Translations under genes and position numbers: made by a program | Assembly (NCBI RefSeq): GCF_000275845.1 | Contig: NW_006766884.1 | Coordinates: 203,976-267,975, forward strand | DNA: 64,000 nucleotides | Direction of reading: 5' to 3' | Source of the DNA: Dichomitus squalens LYAD-421 SS1 | Taxonomy: Eukaryota > Basidiomycota > Agaricomycetes > Polyporales > Polyporaceae | The notes under the pieces: generated by a model | What the model was told of the DNA's origin: nothing | The model's input: only the letters and a program-made list of their open reading frames with translations | Database searches by the model: none | Shown here: positions 49,907 to 62,701 of the stretch, piece after piece | Numbering within the stretch: the first letter of the stretch is position 1 | Layout: every line of letters begins with the position of its first letter

Positions 49907-52900
49907 ATGTCGACAACGGGGCGTAAGCGGAAAGGTGCAACACCTCCAGAAGACTCCGGGGTGCCATCCAAGAAACCACGCGCGGCGAAGTCGGCGAAAG
50001 GAAAGAAGGGCACACAGCCTGATGCTCCTGTGTGGCCCGAATACTTCAACTCTGTGTGTAGGACTCTCCGGTCGCATCTGGATGTATCTGACTAGGGCGG
50101 TGCGGCAGCTCTTCAAGGTACGCGCGATATCTCATAGACATCGCTGTATGCGGCGGTCACAAGCTGAAACCGGCATACATCTACTCTAGATGTACAAGGT
50201 ATGTGGCACTGTAATACTGTGCTCGATATCTGGATAGACGGGCTGCGTTGTCAGGCATTGAACACGGTTCTCGCCTTCTGTTCCTCACGGAAAAACTTTG
50301 CCATAACTTTTCCCGTCGTCCGGGCTTCCGTGGAGGCGATGTTGCACGAGTAGGGCTTCAGATATCTATCTTTAGGCAAATGCATTCACTCATCGCTTAT
50401 TAGACCCCTGGAGCTGGCGAAGGTCGCCGAACTCAAGTACAGCCTTTTGTTCCTTGCCGCGTTTACAAGGGCACTCATCAATGAACCCTGAAATAGGGCG
50501 CTGCTTCCAGAGATCGTGAAGTTCGCATACACGCCACGCATTGAGCTGCGCATTCACAGTGACCACCAGCCTGGGTCCAGTCGCCGCGAAAGGTCCCCGG
50601 ACTATTCGGCCTTTCGGACCGCCAGCGCGTCGAGCTCGCTGGTCAATGACGAAGACGAAGACGAGCATGTGCTCGTGCTGGATTTCATCGACAATTCCCG
50701 TGGAAAGAAACCCGGTGATACCGGGCTCGCGTATGCTTTACCACCAGCACTGACACCTGCAGCGACCAAAAAGCTTGTCGAGCGGCGCAACAACCGTTTC
50801 GTTCAGGCTGTCAACGAGTAAGGCGCCGAGTCATTCGATGGTGGTCTCCAGTGCTCAACGCCAGCGCCACAGGCTTCTGAAAGCTACCCCAGAGAGCGAA
50901 GACCCCGTCACGCTCCTGCAGTCTGCTGCTCGGGAGCACATACCTGTGCATCCTGGGCTCAAAGATTCAGCACCAGGAGCTAGCCAAGCTGATGTGAAGG
51001 TGAAGTATCGGCAAATCCCCGAACCTGAACATAGGCCATCCATTGAAGAAGTCATCGCCGACGTTGAACAGCAAGATTGGTACCAAGAGCAAATACAATA
51101 CAGGCGAATATTTGAAGCGCGGCAGGGTCAGCTTGGTACGTCGCAAGATCCCCCGCGAGGCTCTATAGGCTTATGTACTGACATTTTTAAACTTTAAGCT
51201 ACTCTGGAGCCGCCTCTCTCTGACACAATATCCCAGGCCCTGCGGGATTCTCGTAAAATCACGTCACTGTACACCCACCAGGTCTCTGCGATCAACGCCC
51301 TCGCTCGGCATAAGCATGTAATTGTCTCGACAAGCACAGCGTCCGGCAAGAGCGTCATATACCAAGTATGTGTTCAAATGGAGCATCACCTACCTATATG
51401 TCATTTGACGTTGTGAAGGTCCCCTTTCTGCAATTCCTCGAAGCAGACCCTGATTCCACAGCCATCTTCGTCTACCCTACAAAGGCAAGTAATCTGGCTC
51501 TCAGATTTATATCATCCTGATCCTGACATGTGATGTACCCATAGGCCTTGGCGCAAGACCAGCGCGCGGCTCTGGAGCAGCTGCTCTATTCTTGCCCAGG
51601 CCTCAACCATGTGAAGGTGTCAACGTACGATGGAGACACGCCGCAAGAGCTGCGCGCCGGTATGTCCTATTTTTGACCGTAGATACCACGCTCATAACGG
51701 CAATGAAGGGATCCGCGACACCAGTTCCGTTATTTTTACGAATTTCGTAAGTGTGTTCCCTAGAGGGACGCGTGTACGCTTATGGGTGTCGGTGTATGGG
51801 TACTCATGGGTCCGTGGGCTCTAGGACATGTTGCATGCTTCGATATTGCCGCACGAAGACCAGTGGAGAAGGTGATCGTGAATAGGAAGCCTCGGTTGGA
51901 AGATTGCGTTCTCAAGTTGGCTTTAATCTATCAGGTTCCTGAAGAATCTCAAGCTTGTTGCGATAGATGAACTGCATTATTATTCCGGTATTTTTGGAAG
52001 GTCAGGAGATAGTCTGAGTTAGGTCTCCGCTTGTGCCTTGACACAACCTTGGACAGTCACGTCGCACGAGTAATGCGCAGACTGAGGAGAGTATGCGCCG
52101 CCGTGGGGAGTGAGTCATGACATGTTTCAACAGAACTATAACTTACACTTTTTGGGTAGATCGTCGGGCACGCTTTGTGTCTTGCAGTGCGACAATTTCC
52201 AAACCCAGACAACACATGCAGAACATATCTGGAATAGAAGTGGGTTTAATGCGCTTAATCGACGCATGGGTGTCTAATGCAGTTTGCGGATAGGAATCTA
52301 AGATCGAAGCAGTGACAGAGGACGGGGCTCCTGCTGGCCGCAAGGACTTTTTAGTCTGGAATCCTCCCTTAAAGGACCCGATGGACCATTCTCTTGGACG
52401 GTTGCATTCTATGACTGAAGCTACTAGGCTTATGCGCTTCCTTATGGCAAGGGGCGTTCGTGTGATCCTATTCTGCAAGGTATTTCGTTCCCGCAGACGC
52501 CGATGGCTCCTTCCGCTCAACGGTGATTCAGATCAGAAAGTCCTGCGAACTTGTACGTCGTGCCAAATTCGATGTCTTATCAGAATAGCCACCGATCCGA
52601 TACAAACAATAGGCCATGAAGACGCTCAGGCAGGAACTATCCGCGGATGGCCGCCACGACATCCTGGAAAGAGTCATGTCATACCGAGGAGGATATTCTC
52701 AGGAGGTGAGTCATATCACTCATATCGGAGCCGACTTCCTTCTCAACCACAATCTATCAGGACCGGCGCCGAATTGAACGAGAGGCGTTCTCTGGGAATC
52801 TACTAGGAATCGTAGCCACCAATGCCTTGGAACTGGGTGTCGATATCGGGGTGCTAGACGCGGTGATAATGCTTGGCTTTCCAATAGGCGGGCTCGCCAG

Positions 52901-54761
52901 TTTTGTGGGTTAATTCACATTCAGGGCCTTTTGCGAGCTGAGCAGTCTTCACAGCGGCAACAAACTGGGCGTGCTGGACGTCGTGCGCGCGATGCCCTTA
53001 GCATCCTCGTTGCCGATGCGCTCCCTGTAGATCAGCACTACGTCAACCATCCGGAAGAGCTCTTTGACCGCGCTACAGATGAGCTCATGATTGACCTCGA
53101 GAGCAAAATCATCCTTGAGGCACACCTTCAATGCGCGGCACATGAGATGCCGATCACAGCGGAAGACGAGGTGTATTTTGGCGGTAGTATGGTTGAAATT
53201 TGCGAAGCGAAGCTAACAAAGGACAAGGAAGGCTGGTCAGTACGCGATCCACAGAACTGCATCATGGTGTAGTAACATTTAACCTCATACTCACTCATTT
53301 GGCGGCAGGTACCACACGCACCCACGGTACCTCCCTTATCCTTCGAAACATGTTTCCATTCGTGGCGCAGAAGAGGAGAAGTATAGTGTTGTCGATGTTA
53401 CTCGGATTGGCAAGCCTGGCGGTACAGCACACATTCTCGAGGAGATCGAGCTCTCACGCGCCCTCTTCGAGATTTACGAAGGAGCTGTGGTTCGTGACTT
53501 CGCTATTCCTAGCCTATAAGCGCATCTCACAAGACATGTTCGCATAGTTCATCCACCAAGGCCTTACCTTTCTGGTCCGAAAATCTCCGACTTCTTTCAG
53601 TTCGTTGTTGCTGACCTTGAGTGCTTGTGAAAGGTGCAAGAAGTTAGTCACGACTCGAAGATGGCGAAACTTGTGCGATCCGATGTGAACTGGATCACTG
53701 AGCCCAGAGACTTCACCAATGTCGATGCTATCCAGACAACTCGCATCAGAGAGATCAAAGGCTCTCCCCATAGAGCATTCTATGGCCGTGAGTAGTCCTT
53801 TTACTTCGCTCTTCGGTCAATATCCTAAATCATATGCACAGGCATAGAGCTTTTCACCCTTGTATACGGTAAGCGGATAGTCAAACTCTTAAGATAACCA
53901 GTCACTCACGACGTTCCAGGTTATTTCAAGCTACGGTAAGTATGTGTGTAGTGGGATCGTCGCGGTTAGGACCTCACTTTTCTCTTGAAGAAACAAGGCG
54001 ATCATCGACGCAGTTGATTTAGACACTCCGGCATGGCAGCGCGAGACCACAGGACTATGGCTCGACGTCCCCAAGCCCGTACTCCAGATGATGTACGACC
54101 ACGGCATCAACCCGGCGGAAGCTATCCATGCTGCTTGCCACGCGTTTCTGAACCGGTTCGCTCTCGCTGCGGATCTTAGAACAGAATGTAAGGTTCCAGA
54201 GAAGGAGTACAAAGCCTCCGCATCTCAGCGGAAACGACCCGCAAGGTTCGTTAATGTGTACCATTCGCCTGCGACACACGACGCTCAGTAACGTGATCCA
54301 GGCTCATCTTTTACGAGCCGTCTGGCAAAACTGGCGGAGTAGCTGTGAAGGCATTTGATCACGGTATGTAGTTGGCAAACGTGCTCAAGTCCAGTTCGCT
54401 CATCGATTGATGCGTGTATATTGTAGTGAACGACATTCTGCGTGATGCTCACGACCGAGTGGAAAGCTGCGATTGCGATGAAGGTTGCACAGCTTGTGGG
54501 TACCTCCTGCAAAGTCAACGAATATGCTTCGAGGCTGCCACTCACTGGCGGATAGGTGTTGTAAGCTCCTCCTGCAAAGAGGGCAACGTGGTCTCATCCA
54601 AGGTCGGAGCTCTCATCGTCCTCAAAGCTCTTCTTGGACAGCCGATCGATGTAGACCTGCTAGAGGAAGGGCTAGAGGAGAATCAAGCCATATACGACAC
54701 GGTGGTGGAGGCAACCAGCGTTCGCTTGGCCGAAGGCGTGGAGGTAGAACGGTCCATGTAA
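49907..54761 (+). CDS. HRQ1: RecQ4-like DNA helicase Hrq1 with C-terminal MZB region
   Basis: ATP-dependent 3'-5' DNA helicase of the RecQ4-related Hrq1 group, linked in yeast to crosslink repair and telomere upkeep; nuclear. I assembled 29 exons, about 1,080 aa. The first are 49907-50053, 50109-50117, 50190-50198, 50255-50349, 50404-50436 and 50497 onward. The N-terminus is basic (RKRKGATPP). SLFKMYKALNTVLAFCSSRK starts the conserved region. Motif I is STSTASGKSVIYQ, motif II DELHYYSG, motif III FVSCSATI, and motif VI RQQTGRAGRRARD. The C-terminal half holds EVSHDSKMAKLVRSDVNW and the MZB cysteines CDCDEGCTAC and GSSCKEGN. Exons 2 and 3 are 9 nt each, and one intron (51485-51544) uses a GC donor. 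The frame is intact throughout. It is convergent with the SCY1-like gene, 80 bp apart. Confidence 0.9.
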
Positions 54762-54841
54762 GCTCATTCGTCTCGGACGCCAGGACTTATAGATTACTAT
54801 ACTGTGCCAATATTATACCCTGTATCACGCTAGATCATAAA

Positions 54842-57800
54842 TTAGGCTAATGGGTCAAAATCCCCCCAGTCATCCTTCGACAACTGCTTCGTCGAAGAGC
54901 CCGTTGTCCCTGGCCACTGTGGTTGAGCAGGCTTAGACGGCGCTAGTACGCTGTTCATCGACATCTGTGAGGCGAAGAATGGAGGTGGTGGAGATGTTGA
55001 TGTCGATGGTTGAGCAGGTGGCAGGGTAATGTTGTAATTCGGGCCCACAGGCGCAACGAATGATGGGGCTTGAGTTATCGTGCTGAAGCTGTTGGTTTGG
55101 GAACCAACACTGGCAGGCGTAAGGGTCGGGAATGATGGCTGCATAGGCTGCATGGACGAAGTCGTTGAAAACGGACTCGAAGCATTCGATGGAGATGAGG
55201 AGTTGAGGGGGAACGCCGAGTTGCTAAAAGACGAAGATGACACACGGGTAACTCCCAAGCCTGGGCTCGGGCGACCAAGAGGAGATCGTGCAGCGTGCGA
55301 GTTCAAAGAACTTTGGATCTTCGGCGATGAGGGCAGCGATTGTGTCTGCTGGTGCGTAGTGAACGTCGACGGCGTTCGCTGAGGTTGGGACGAGATCGGA
55401 GGAGATAATGGCGCCGGACTTGGGGCTGGGGTTGTCTGAAAAACAGAAATTAGGCTCAGCTCATTGGAAAAAATATCATGTCTACTTACCCCCGAGGTAC
55501 TGGAAAAAATACTGCCCCAGACATCATCCTCCCAGTTCTTGGAACCATCTCCGGTGGAATCCGCCTTCACCGTGACTGCGGACGCACCGCTGTTCCCCAC
55601 CAGGCTCTCGAAGTCGACGGCGCCACCAGTGGCGCCGGTGGACAGACTGGCACGCCCGTTCACGGCTGAGCGATCCTCTATCCGCTGAGAGTCGCGTAGA
55701 TACTGGTCATGCTCCTTCTCCACCCGATCTCCCAACTTCTTGATGACATCCATGAACCGCTTGAATTGCGAGACGGTCAACAGGGGGCCCATGGACATTG
55801 CCCAGAGTTGGGGGAGCACAAGTGTAGCGACCGCTTCTCTGTCGACTTTGAGACCCATGGCTTCTTGAACGGCAAGGGTGGCCATCTATGTAGCATTAGT
55901 CCATAGTCGATAAGCCTTCTCCGTGTGAGATATACGACGTACGGTAACAGCGGGCTCCTTCGTCCGAATCCTCGATAGCAACGGGACCAGCTTTTGCGTC
56001 AGACTCGACTGGTCAAGGGTTTTCACCATATGGAGGAATGTCTCCAACGTGGCGACTTTGACAGACAAGATGCGCGTCTTGGTGAACACGAGCTATACAT
56101 GGAGCTGAGTCTCTTGTCGAATGCAGTGTGTTGCGAAGTACACTTACCGCGACCCTCGGGAAGAGTACTCCCTGTACCTCAGCGTAGTCGATCGTCTCGC
56201 AGAGGTTAGGAACCGCTTTCAGCGCGCGTTCTTGGACCTGTAGAGATGTCAACGACGACTACTTCCCAGGGGAGTATCGCTAGACTCACAATGGCATGCT
56301 CACTGTCAAGAGCGTTGTAAACAAGAGGAAGGACGTCTGCGAGGTAAACATGAGCGGTAACTGAGACGCACAGCACTATAATACGCACGTTCTCGGAAGA
56401 CAGGTTTTTCAGTCTTGTCTTGGAGCATTTGCAAGTTATCCAACAAAGTTAGCATATTTTGTGGTGGTTCCTTGATCGCGAAGAGCGGCTTCAGACTCGG
56501 CAACACGAGAGCAGCGAATTGGCTTGATGAGAGGATCTGCGAGATAGCAAAGATGTTGGGTAGGATGTAGGGTAGCAAGTGGGTATCTTTCATCTAGGAA
56601 AGCTGCATCAGTGCTGAACACGTCCTGATAGCGGTCATACGCACCTCTTCAAGGAGAGACGGCAGTATCTTCCGCGTCCGAAGTCCTTCAGAGAACCTAT
56701 CCAAGACACTGGTCAGGCCTTTCATGAAGGATATTTTCTCTTCTCGGGTTTTGGCAGCGAAGTTAGACCGGTCGAGGAAGTTGAGCGTCGAAACAGGCAA
56801 TGATGAGAAGAAGGGGTGGAGCGGCAGGTCGTTGGGACTCGGTCGACTATGAGGTTGTCGCGAGATTAGGGCATTTAATAGCGCTGCAGATCAAGCTAGT
56901 CAGAACACTACGACCGCCTTACTATATGAGCTATGGGCAGTACCTCGTAGGTCTTGTTCAAGTCTTTCCGTACCGGTCAGGGGCTTCCCCGCATTCGCGC
57001 GTAGCGAAGATAGGCTACCGTGATTCTTGAATGGTGGGTTCCCCTTGCAGTGAACAGCATAAATCAAGCAACCTAGAGAGTACATGTCGGAGGCAGGGTC
57101 CAAGACCTCGTCCAGAGCGTATTCAGGCGCTGCCGCGGGTGTGAGCGTTCTGACAGGAGACAATTGAGGCGACCTGAAACGTACCGATGTAGTCGAAAGA
57201 TCGTTGTGTGTATGAGGAAGCCCGCCCGTCGTACGTGGGGAACTCCCATCGCGTTGGACCACCCTCGGGTCTTGATAGAGGGATTGTAAGTCCCAGTCCA
57301 GACAGCTTCCAATCACCCTAGATTGCTCAAGTTAAGTCTTGACTTCATTTTGGCAACCTGCTAGGAAGCACTAACCGCGCTATTGATCACAATGCTCTCA
57401 GGGTTGACGTTCGAGTGGATCAGACGCGCAGATGTGTGCATGAAGGAGAGACCTTTGCATAGCTGGAGGATACCCTTCTGGATCTACGCAGAAACTTTTG
57501 AATGCCCGATCATATAACACAGCACAAGTGGACTTACCTCGACCTCATCCAACTCCACTAGAGGTGTATATTGAAAGGAACCAGGTATTGACAGGTGCAA
57601 CGAAGAAAGTACGGGCTCCGTAGCGAAGATAAGCTCGTTCCGAGTCTCTTCAAGTGGTTCCACCATCTCTTGATTCCCCTGTCAGAGTTGTTGCATGCAC
57701 ACACAGTGCATACGCCTTACCTAAAATCGACGGATGCCGCAGCCTACTCAGAGCCGAGGCCTGGCGATCGCGTTTGACGTTGGATGCGCAGGACTAGAGC

Positions 57801-58128
57801 TCGTACGCACCTCGGCCTTCAAAACCTCTATCGTCCTCTCCCTCGACGCTGGCCCCATGCGTTCCATCTCCTGGCTCCGTTTGTCCGTGCTCCATACAGA
57901 GACGCGCTTGTTGGTGACCTTGTGTGTTGCAGGCTGCACGCGCCATGGCCCCACATTAAACGGTGGCGGTTGTGCAGCTGCAGGGAGAGAGGCTGTGGAT
58001 GAGCTTGCTGGCGCAGGTGATGCTGTCCGACTTCCACCAAGACCAGCCCCCGAGGATGACGAGGAACCGATGTTATAGTTCTGAGAGATATTCGTCCGCG
58101 CAAAGAACGATGTTGCCGCCGCGAGCAT
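54842..58128 (-). CDS. SCY1-like pseudokinase (SCYL2/CVAK104 group)
   Basis: Predicted Golgi/endosome trafficking adaptor with a kinase fold that has lost catalytic residues. About 13 exons (58128-57811, 57760-57721, 57668-57538, 57483-57376, 57317 onward) give roughly 860 aa. Kinase-like wording: LSRLRHPSILEMVEPLEE, then LCKGLSFMHTSARLIHSNV. HSN replaces H-R-D, and GDWKLSGL replaces the D-F-G region. APEYALDEVLDPASDMYSLG follows. HEAT-like helices come next (FAALVLPSLKPLFAIKEPP and VATLETFLHMVKTLDQSS). The tail is Ser/Thr/Pro-rich and ends SKDDWGDFDPLA, similar to short motifs used by trafficking adaptors. Orthology to yeast Scy1 is inferred from memory of the family. Confidence 0.85.
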
Positions 58129-58400
58129 GATAGATATATTTCGTGCAGACTCTTAGGAGGCCCGAAGGTTGTAGCAAGGGGCACAGATGTCGAGCAGGAG
58201 GGCTATATACCGGCCAGGTGGCCTGCGAAGGGAGTATGCACGAGCGCGGCTCAGTCGTTACCGGTCGTTAGTGCAAGACGCGGTTTCGGCTAAGCGAGCC
58301 AATATTTGCCTTGGGCGTCTCTGACGGTATTGCACAACGTTCATCGCAGTCACTCGCACAAGTCGATGTTGAGCGCTACTAATTCCGCGAACATCTCAAC

Positions 58401-59842
58401 TTAGTGACTCTCACAAAGACCTCGGAGGTAAGGTATGATAATCCGTCTAGCAGGACTCAACGCTGGCGGCGTTATGACCTTCCCTCCCATGCCTCGACGT
58501 AGCCACGAGTCCGCTGTTGGCGAGTGAGCGAGGTACTTCAAAACACTGAGAAGGTCACACTCACTGCAAACCTGTCCCAGCACTACTACAAAGACAACGA
58601 CCATGACTACCCCAAGCGTTCCGTTCACCCTCCGTCCTGTTTGCTTCTTGTAGAATTTCTCCGCAAGAATGCCGAACGGCTGCGCGAAGAAGAATAGGGT
58701 GACCCAGGGGTCGATCGGCTCGCCAGCCACGTATAGGCCGATCTCGTGGAACAACCCGGAGGCAAGGAATGTACCAAACAGCATCCCCAGGTCTCCCGCG
58801 ACCCACCATCCAGGATAACCCCCGTATACGAGGAACGTTTGTCGCAATGCCTGGTGCCACCGCTTTGACCAGAATTCGTGCAGGGAGCTCGAGAACCAAG
58901 GTTCGTCGTGGAATGGAGGCCATAAAGAGGGAGATTGCTGGAAGACACCGACGCCAACCAGCGAAGCGATGTCGTACCACATCTCTATCCCAAGGATGAT
59001 AACGAACCCAGCGAGGACGTGTAGCGCTGTAGCAACGATATAGCGCAGCACAGGCGATAAAGCGGGCAAGTACAATGATCCAGTTGTCGCGGTTATGCCG
59101 GGTAGCGTGTCGAGGAAGGAGTCGATAAGATCGACAAAGAGGTATGCTCGCATGACAGAAATCAGCGTCGACTTCAAGTATGAGCTCCGTTCTGAGGGGC
59201 GACGAGCTTTTGGCACGTGTAGTCCGTACGCATACTGCCAACCAATGCCGCGAGCAAGGACGCCAACCTCGAAGGCATCTGAGATACATGCCAGGACAAT
59301 CACTCTTGATTCAGGCGTCTGTGGAACTATGCCGTTTCCACTCCCATACGGTTGTTGGTAAGTTTCATTTGGGAGTGGTGCATGACGGATTTCCCCGATC
59401 CTGAGGAGGCCCTCGGGACGTGAGGCGAAAGTAATTGCTTGGGCCGTGGCTGCCAGAGCGAGCAGCCCTACAGGGAGTGAGCTGCGACTACTTCGACGAC
59501 TGCCTTTTTCCGAGACATACCTCTGAGCCAATTGTACCAACCGAATCTGGGGTCCTCGATGCGATACCGCAGAGTGCACCAGAACATGAAATACACGAAG
59601 ATGGGCAGGAATAGCAGGCGAACTATATGGGTATGAGGTCTCCTCGTTAGGTACGCCATGAAAAGGTAGGCTATAAGCCAAGCGTGAGCATATGGTATGT
59701 TAGACCACGTCAAGGGCTCGTATGTCCCGTGTAAGTCTTTGAGCCCTGGCCGAAGAGTCTGCATGATAGCGACGTGCTCAAATTGTGACCTGTATGATGG
59801 CAGGTCATCAGCCTTCGCAGAGACAGGTAGAAACGAAGACAT
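58401..59842 (-). CDS. Membrane-bound O-acyltransferase, wax-synthase type, copy 1
   Basis: Integral membrane acyltransferase of the MBOAT_2/wax synthase family. Fungal relatives esterify terpenoids or other alcohols; the acceptor is unknown. Exons 59842-59521, 59467-58565 and 58513-58401 give 445 aa. Several hydrophobic helices are visible (LIAYLFMAYL, LLFLPIFVYFMFW, VLAGFVIILGIEMW, GVVMVVVFVVVLGQ). The family signature SLHEFWSKRWHQALRQ and the catalytic-His block SGLFHEIGL are present. The last intron (51 nt) is stop-free, and the same junction (C-T-D-S-W) occurs in copy 2. The start is uncertain: ATG 59842 or ATG 59764. It lies 275 bp from the next copy in the same direction. Confidence 0.82.
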
Positions 59843-60117
59843 TAAACCTGCTTGACCCCTGAGGCCATCCTGTACGCAGAAAGTCCGAGCTCGACGGACC
59901 ACATGGAGACTCGAGTTAAAGATCACGCTTATTCGATTAGGTAAGTGAGGTCGTAGCGCGCCAGCGGCTACTAACACAGATACTTACGTGCCATGACATT
60001 GAAGGGATGCAAAGCTATTATTCTAATCAATACGATTATACGCAAGTATGCAAAGCTAGTTGTGTGTTTCATGTATGTGAAACCCCCTTGCGACACTCAG
60101 GCATATGTTCAGATAGT

Positions 60118-61641
60118 CTAGGACACTAGTACTGGTGTATATAGATGTGCCAAGCCCCTGAGAGTGGGCAAAATTATCTGTCTCCCTATACTCAAGGACT
60201 CTGGCACAGCGAGGGCCCCTGCAATGCCTCTATTGAACCAAGAATCGGCTGAATACACAACTTGGTCAGTACCCCCAGTGGCAAAGCGCGCGCTGACGTG
60301 CAACAACTCACTGCACATCTGGCCGAAGCCAAGAACGAATAGGACGGCCCACGCGAAACCAAGTATGCCACTAACTCTCCTTCCAGTGAGCATCCCGAAG
60401 CCTCTCTCCATCGTGATGCCCACAGCCTGTAGAAGGAAGAACACGAACACCCGGCGGTCCATGGCGACGCCTGTAGTCGCGATACCGATCTCATGGAATA
60501 GAGCGGAAGCGAGGAAGGTCCCGAATACCATTCCGACGTTGCCTGCGAGCCATTGTCCTGGGAATCCACCGTAGGTTAGGAATATGTACCGAAGTGATTG
60601 ATGCCATCCCTTGGACCAGAATTCGTGTAGCGACTGGGCAGCCCAGACGTCACCAGCAATTGGCGGCCAGTCGTCGGGCTTCGACCCGCAGAATAACGCG
60701 CCAATGAGCGAGAAAATGTCGTATACGCAAGACACCCCAGCGGCGATGAACAGCCCGTGCCCAAGGTGGAGGAACGTCGAACACGCATACCGCTGGAAGA
60801 ACGGAAGTTGGGAGAGGAAGATCGTGCCCCCCGTCGAGGACACACCCGGTGTGAGCTTCTCGATGGTTTCCCATATGTCGATATAGAGCATATTCCTAGC
60901 GAACCTCCAGAGCGTTGCTCTAATGAAGGCGTCGCGTTCCGAGGGTCGCTCACCCGAGGGGATGTATAACGACTGCCCGAAGTCCCAACCGACGCCGCGC
61001 ATCGCTAGTCCAACCTCGAGGGCGTCGTACAGGGCGCGAGGGAGGAAGTTTCCGACTATACCGCAATCCTCGCGGTCCGCTAGTGGTTCTTCTTTGCCTG
61101 GGATAGTTCGTCGGCGCTGTGTCGTGTTCTGCTCTGGGTCGGAGATCGCGGGGAGCTCCTTCTCGCCTACTTTGAATCGTCCCTCTCTTACGAGAGCGAA
61201 GTCGATAGATTTAGCGATGACAACGAGGCCCACTAAGCCTGTGAACCACTGGTCAGGATTTTCGGAGATCCCGGTGAACAACGTCAGACATTACCTCGAT
61301 CCCACTCGAACCACTTGAAGCGAATATCCTTCCACTGGTAGCGGAACGTACATCGGACCGTCATAGCAATCACGGTCGGCAGTAGTAGCACTCGCATCAA
61401 GCGCGTATCCCGTCGTCGGACAAGATATGCCATGAATAAGTACGGCACAAGAAATAAGATCGCCTGTGGAGCGGTCTGCCATGTCAACCCCTCTCGGTCT
61501 TCTGTCCGAGGTACAAATTCTCGGAATGCGAGAACGGCGGCATGACAGACTCTAAGGATAGCTCAAATGTCAGCCCTATGCGCTAACGCAGAAGAAGCGA
61601 AGAACGTGGCTCAACTGGTCTAGGACTCCCTGGCTAGTCAT
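60118..61641 (-). CDS. Membrane-bound O-acyltransferase, wax-synthase type, copy 2
   Basis: Tandem paralogue of copy 1. Exons 61641-61616, 61551-61295, 61238-60312 and 60248-60118 give 446 aa. Exon 1 has only 26 nt (MTSQGVLD plus two bases); its donor (gttgag) is plausible but not strong. Family blocks are SLHEFWSKGWHQSLRY and SALFHEIGIA. Membrane helices include LFLVPYLFMAYLVRR and ILGFAWAVLFVLGFG. The two proteins share length, signature motifs and at least two intron positions but differ in most other residues, so the duplication is not recent. Substrate unknown. Confidence 0.82.
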
Positions 61642-62701
61642 ATGTAAGGCACGTTGGTGATGAGAATGTAGGAGGAAGGCGAGATTAACATAAGCGACGT
61701 CCCTCAGGCCGCTCGTGCCACGTACCAGTGCGCTGCGGACAAACGTTCAAAACACCGCTCAGCGACGTCTCCGGCGGCTGCTGAACATTCGGAGGCACGC
61801 TGCATATGCATGCTTGATTTCTGGGCTGGCGACACTTTCGAGCATCGATCTCGTTGGCAGCAAGGAAAAGTCAAAAGTAGCCGATTTGGCGGGATCGTTC
61901 AAATTGCGTAAATGCTACTTAAACCCTCGGCCCCGGCCTCGGCCCTCTGCCGATTGTGGTGGCGATGACTTTGATGCCAGTACTTAAAGTGTAGGCGCAT
62001 TCGAGAATTCCCTACATATGCACATGTCTCGCGAGCATCGACGGGGCGCCGCAGCCTGAGACATTTCGCAATATGCGTCATCGATTGTTGACCACTGGCA
62101 ACGCCCATTGTTTGGAGACTTCGCGGTAGGCGATTTTGCAATTGCTCGGCGCGCAGCATGCACCAGCTTGCGCCATTTCCAAGAAACTAGTACGATATTC
62201 AGAAGGGCGGAGCAATCTGATGTCGAATCGGCTGCGGACGAAGCGTCTGAGACACCGGCGTTAGTGCGAACGACATAGAAGCACGGTTGGACGTGCAGTC
62301 TAGAATCAGAAGTGACATTATACAGCTTTACAGTGCGAGGAATGTTGGAATCCCAAACTGTAGTGTTACAACACCCTAAGAAAGACAGTGATGGATGGCA
62401 GCGGAGGCGGACGGAGTGGCAGTCGAGATTCGTGTAAGGGGGCAGGGCAGTGAAAAGTCAAGGAATGGTAGAGTCGCAGAGCCGTGGTAAGACCCAGGAG
62501 AACGGGGAACTCAGTGTGAGGGTAGAATCGTGATGTGCGAGAGTAGCATGGAGGAGCCGATCATGAAGCGTCGTCAGGCAGATAAATTAGAAGGAAGAGC
62601 TATCTATGGCGAGCCTCCGGTTTCCGCGTAATGTCCCCATACTGGAAAGAAATCCCGGAGAGAAGTGGAAAGAAGACTAAGGAGGAAGAGGAGACGGCGA
62701 G
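61642..62701. other. Spacer before the arrestin-like gene
   Basis: It holds the promoter of MBOAT copy 2 and the 3' UTR of the arrestin-like gene. Short frames only. A ggccccggcctcggcc GC-rich patch near 61930-61945 is the only notable sequence. Confidence 0.4.
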
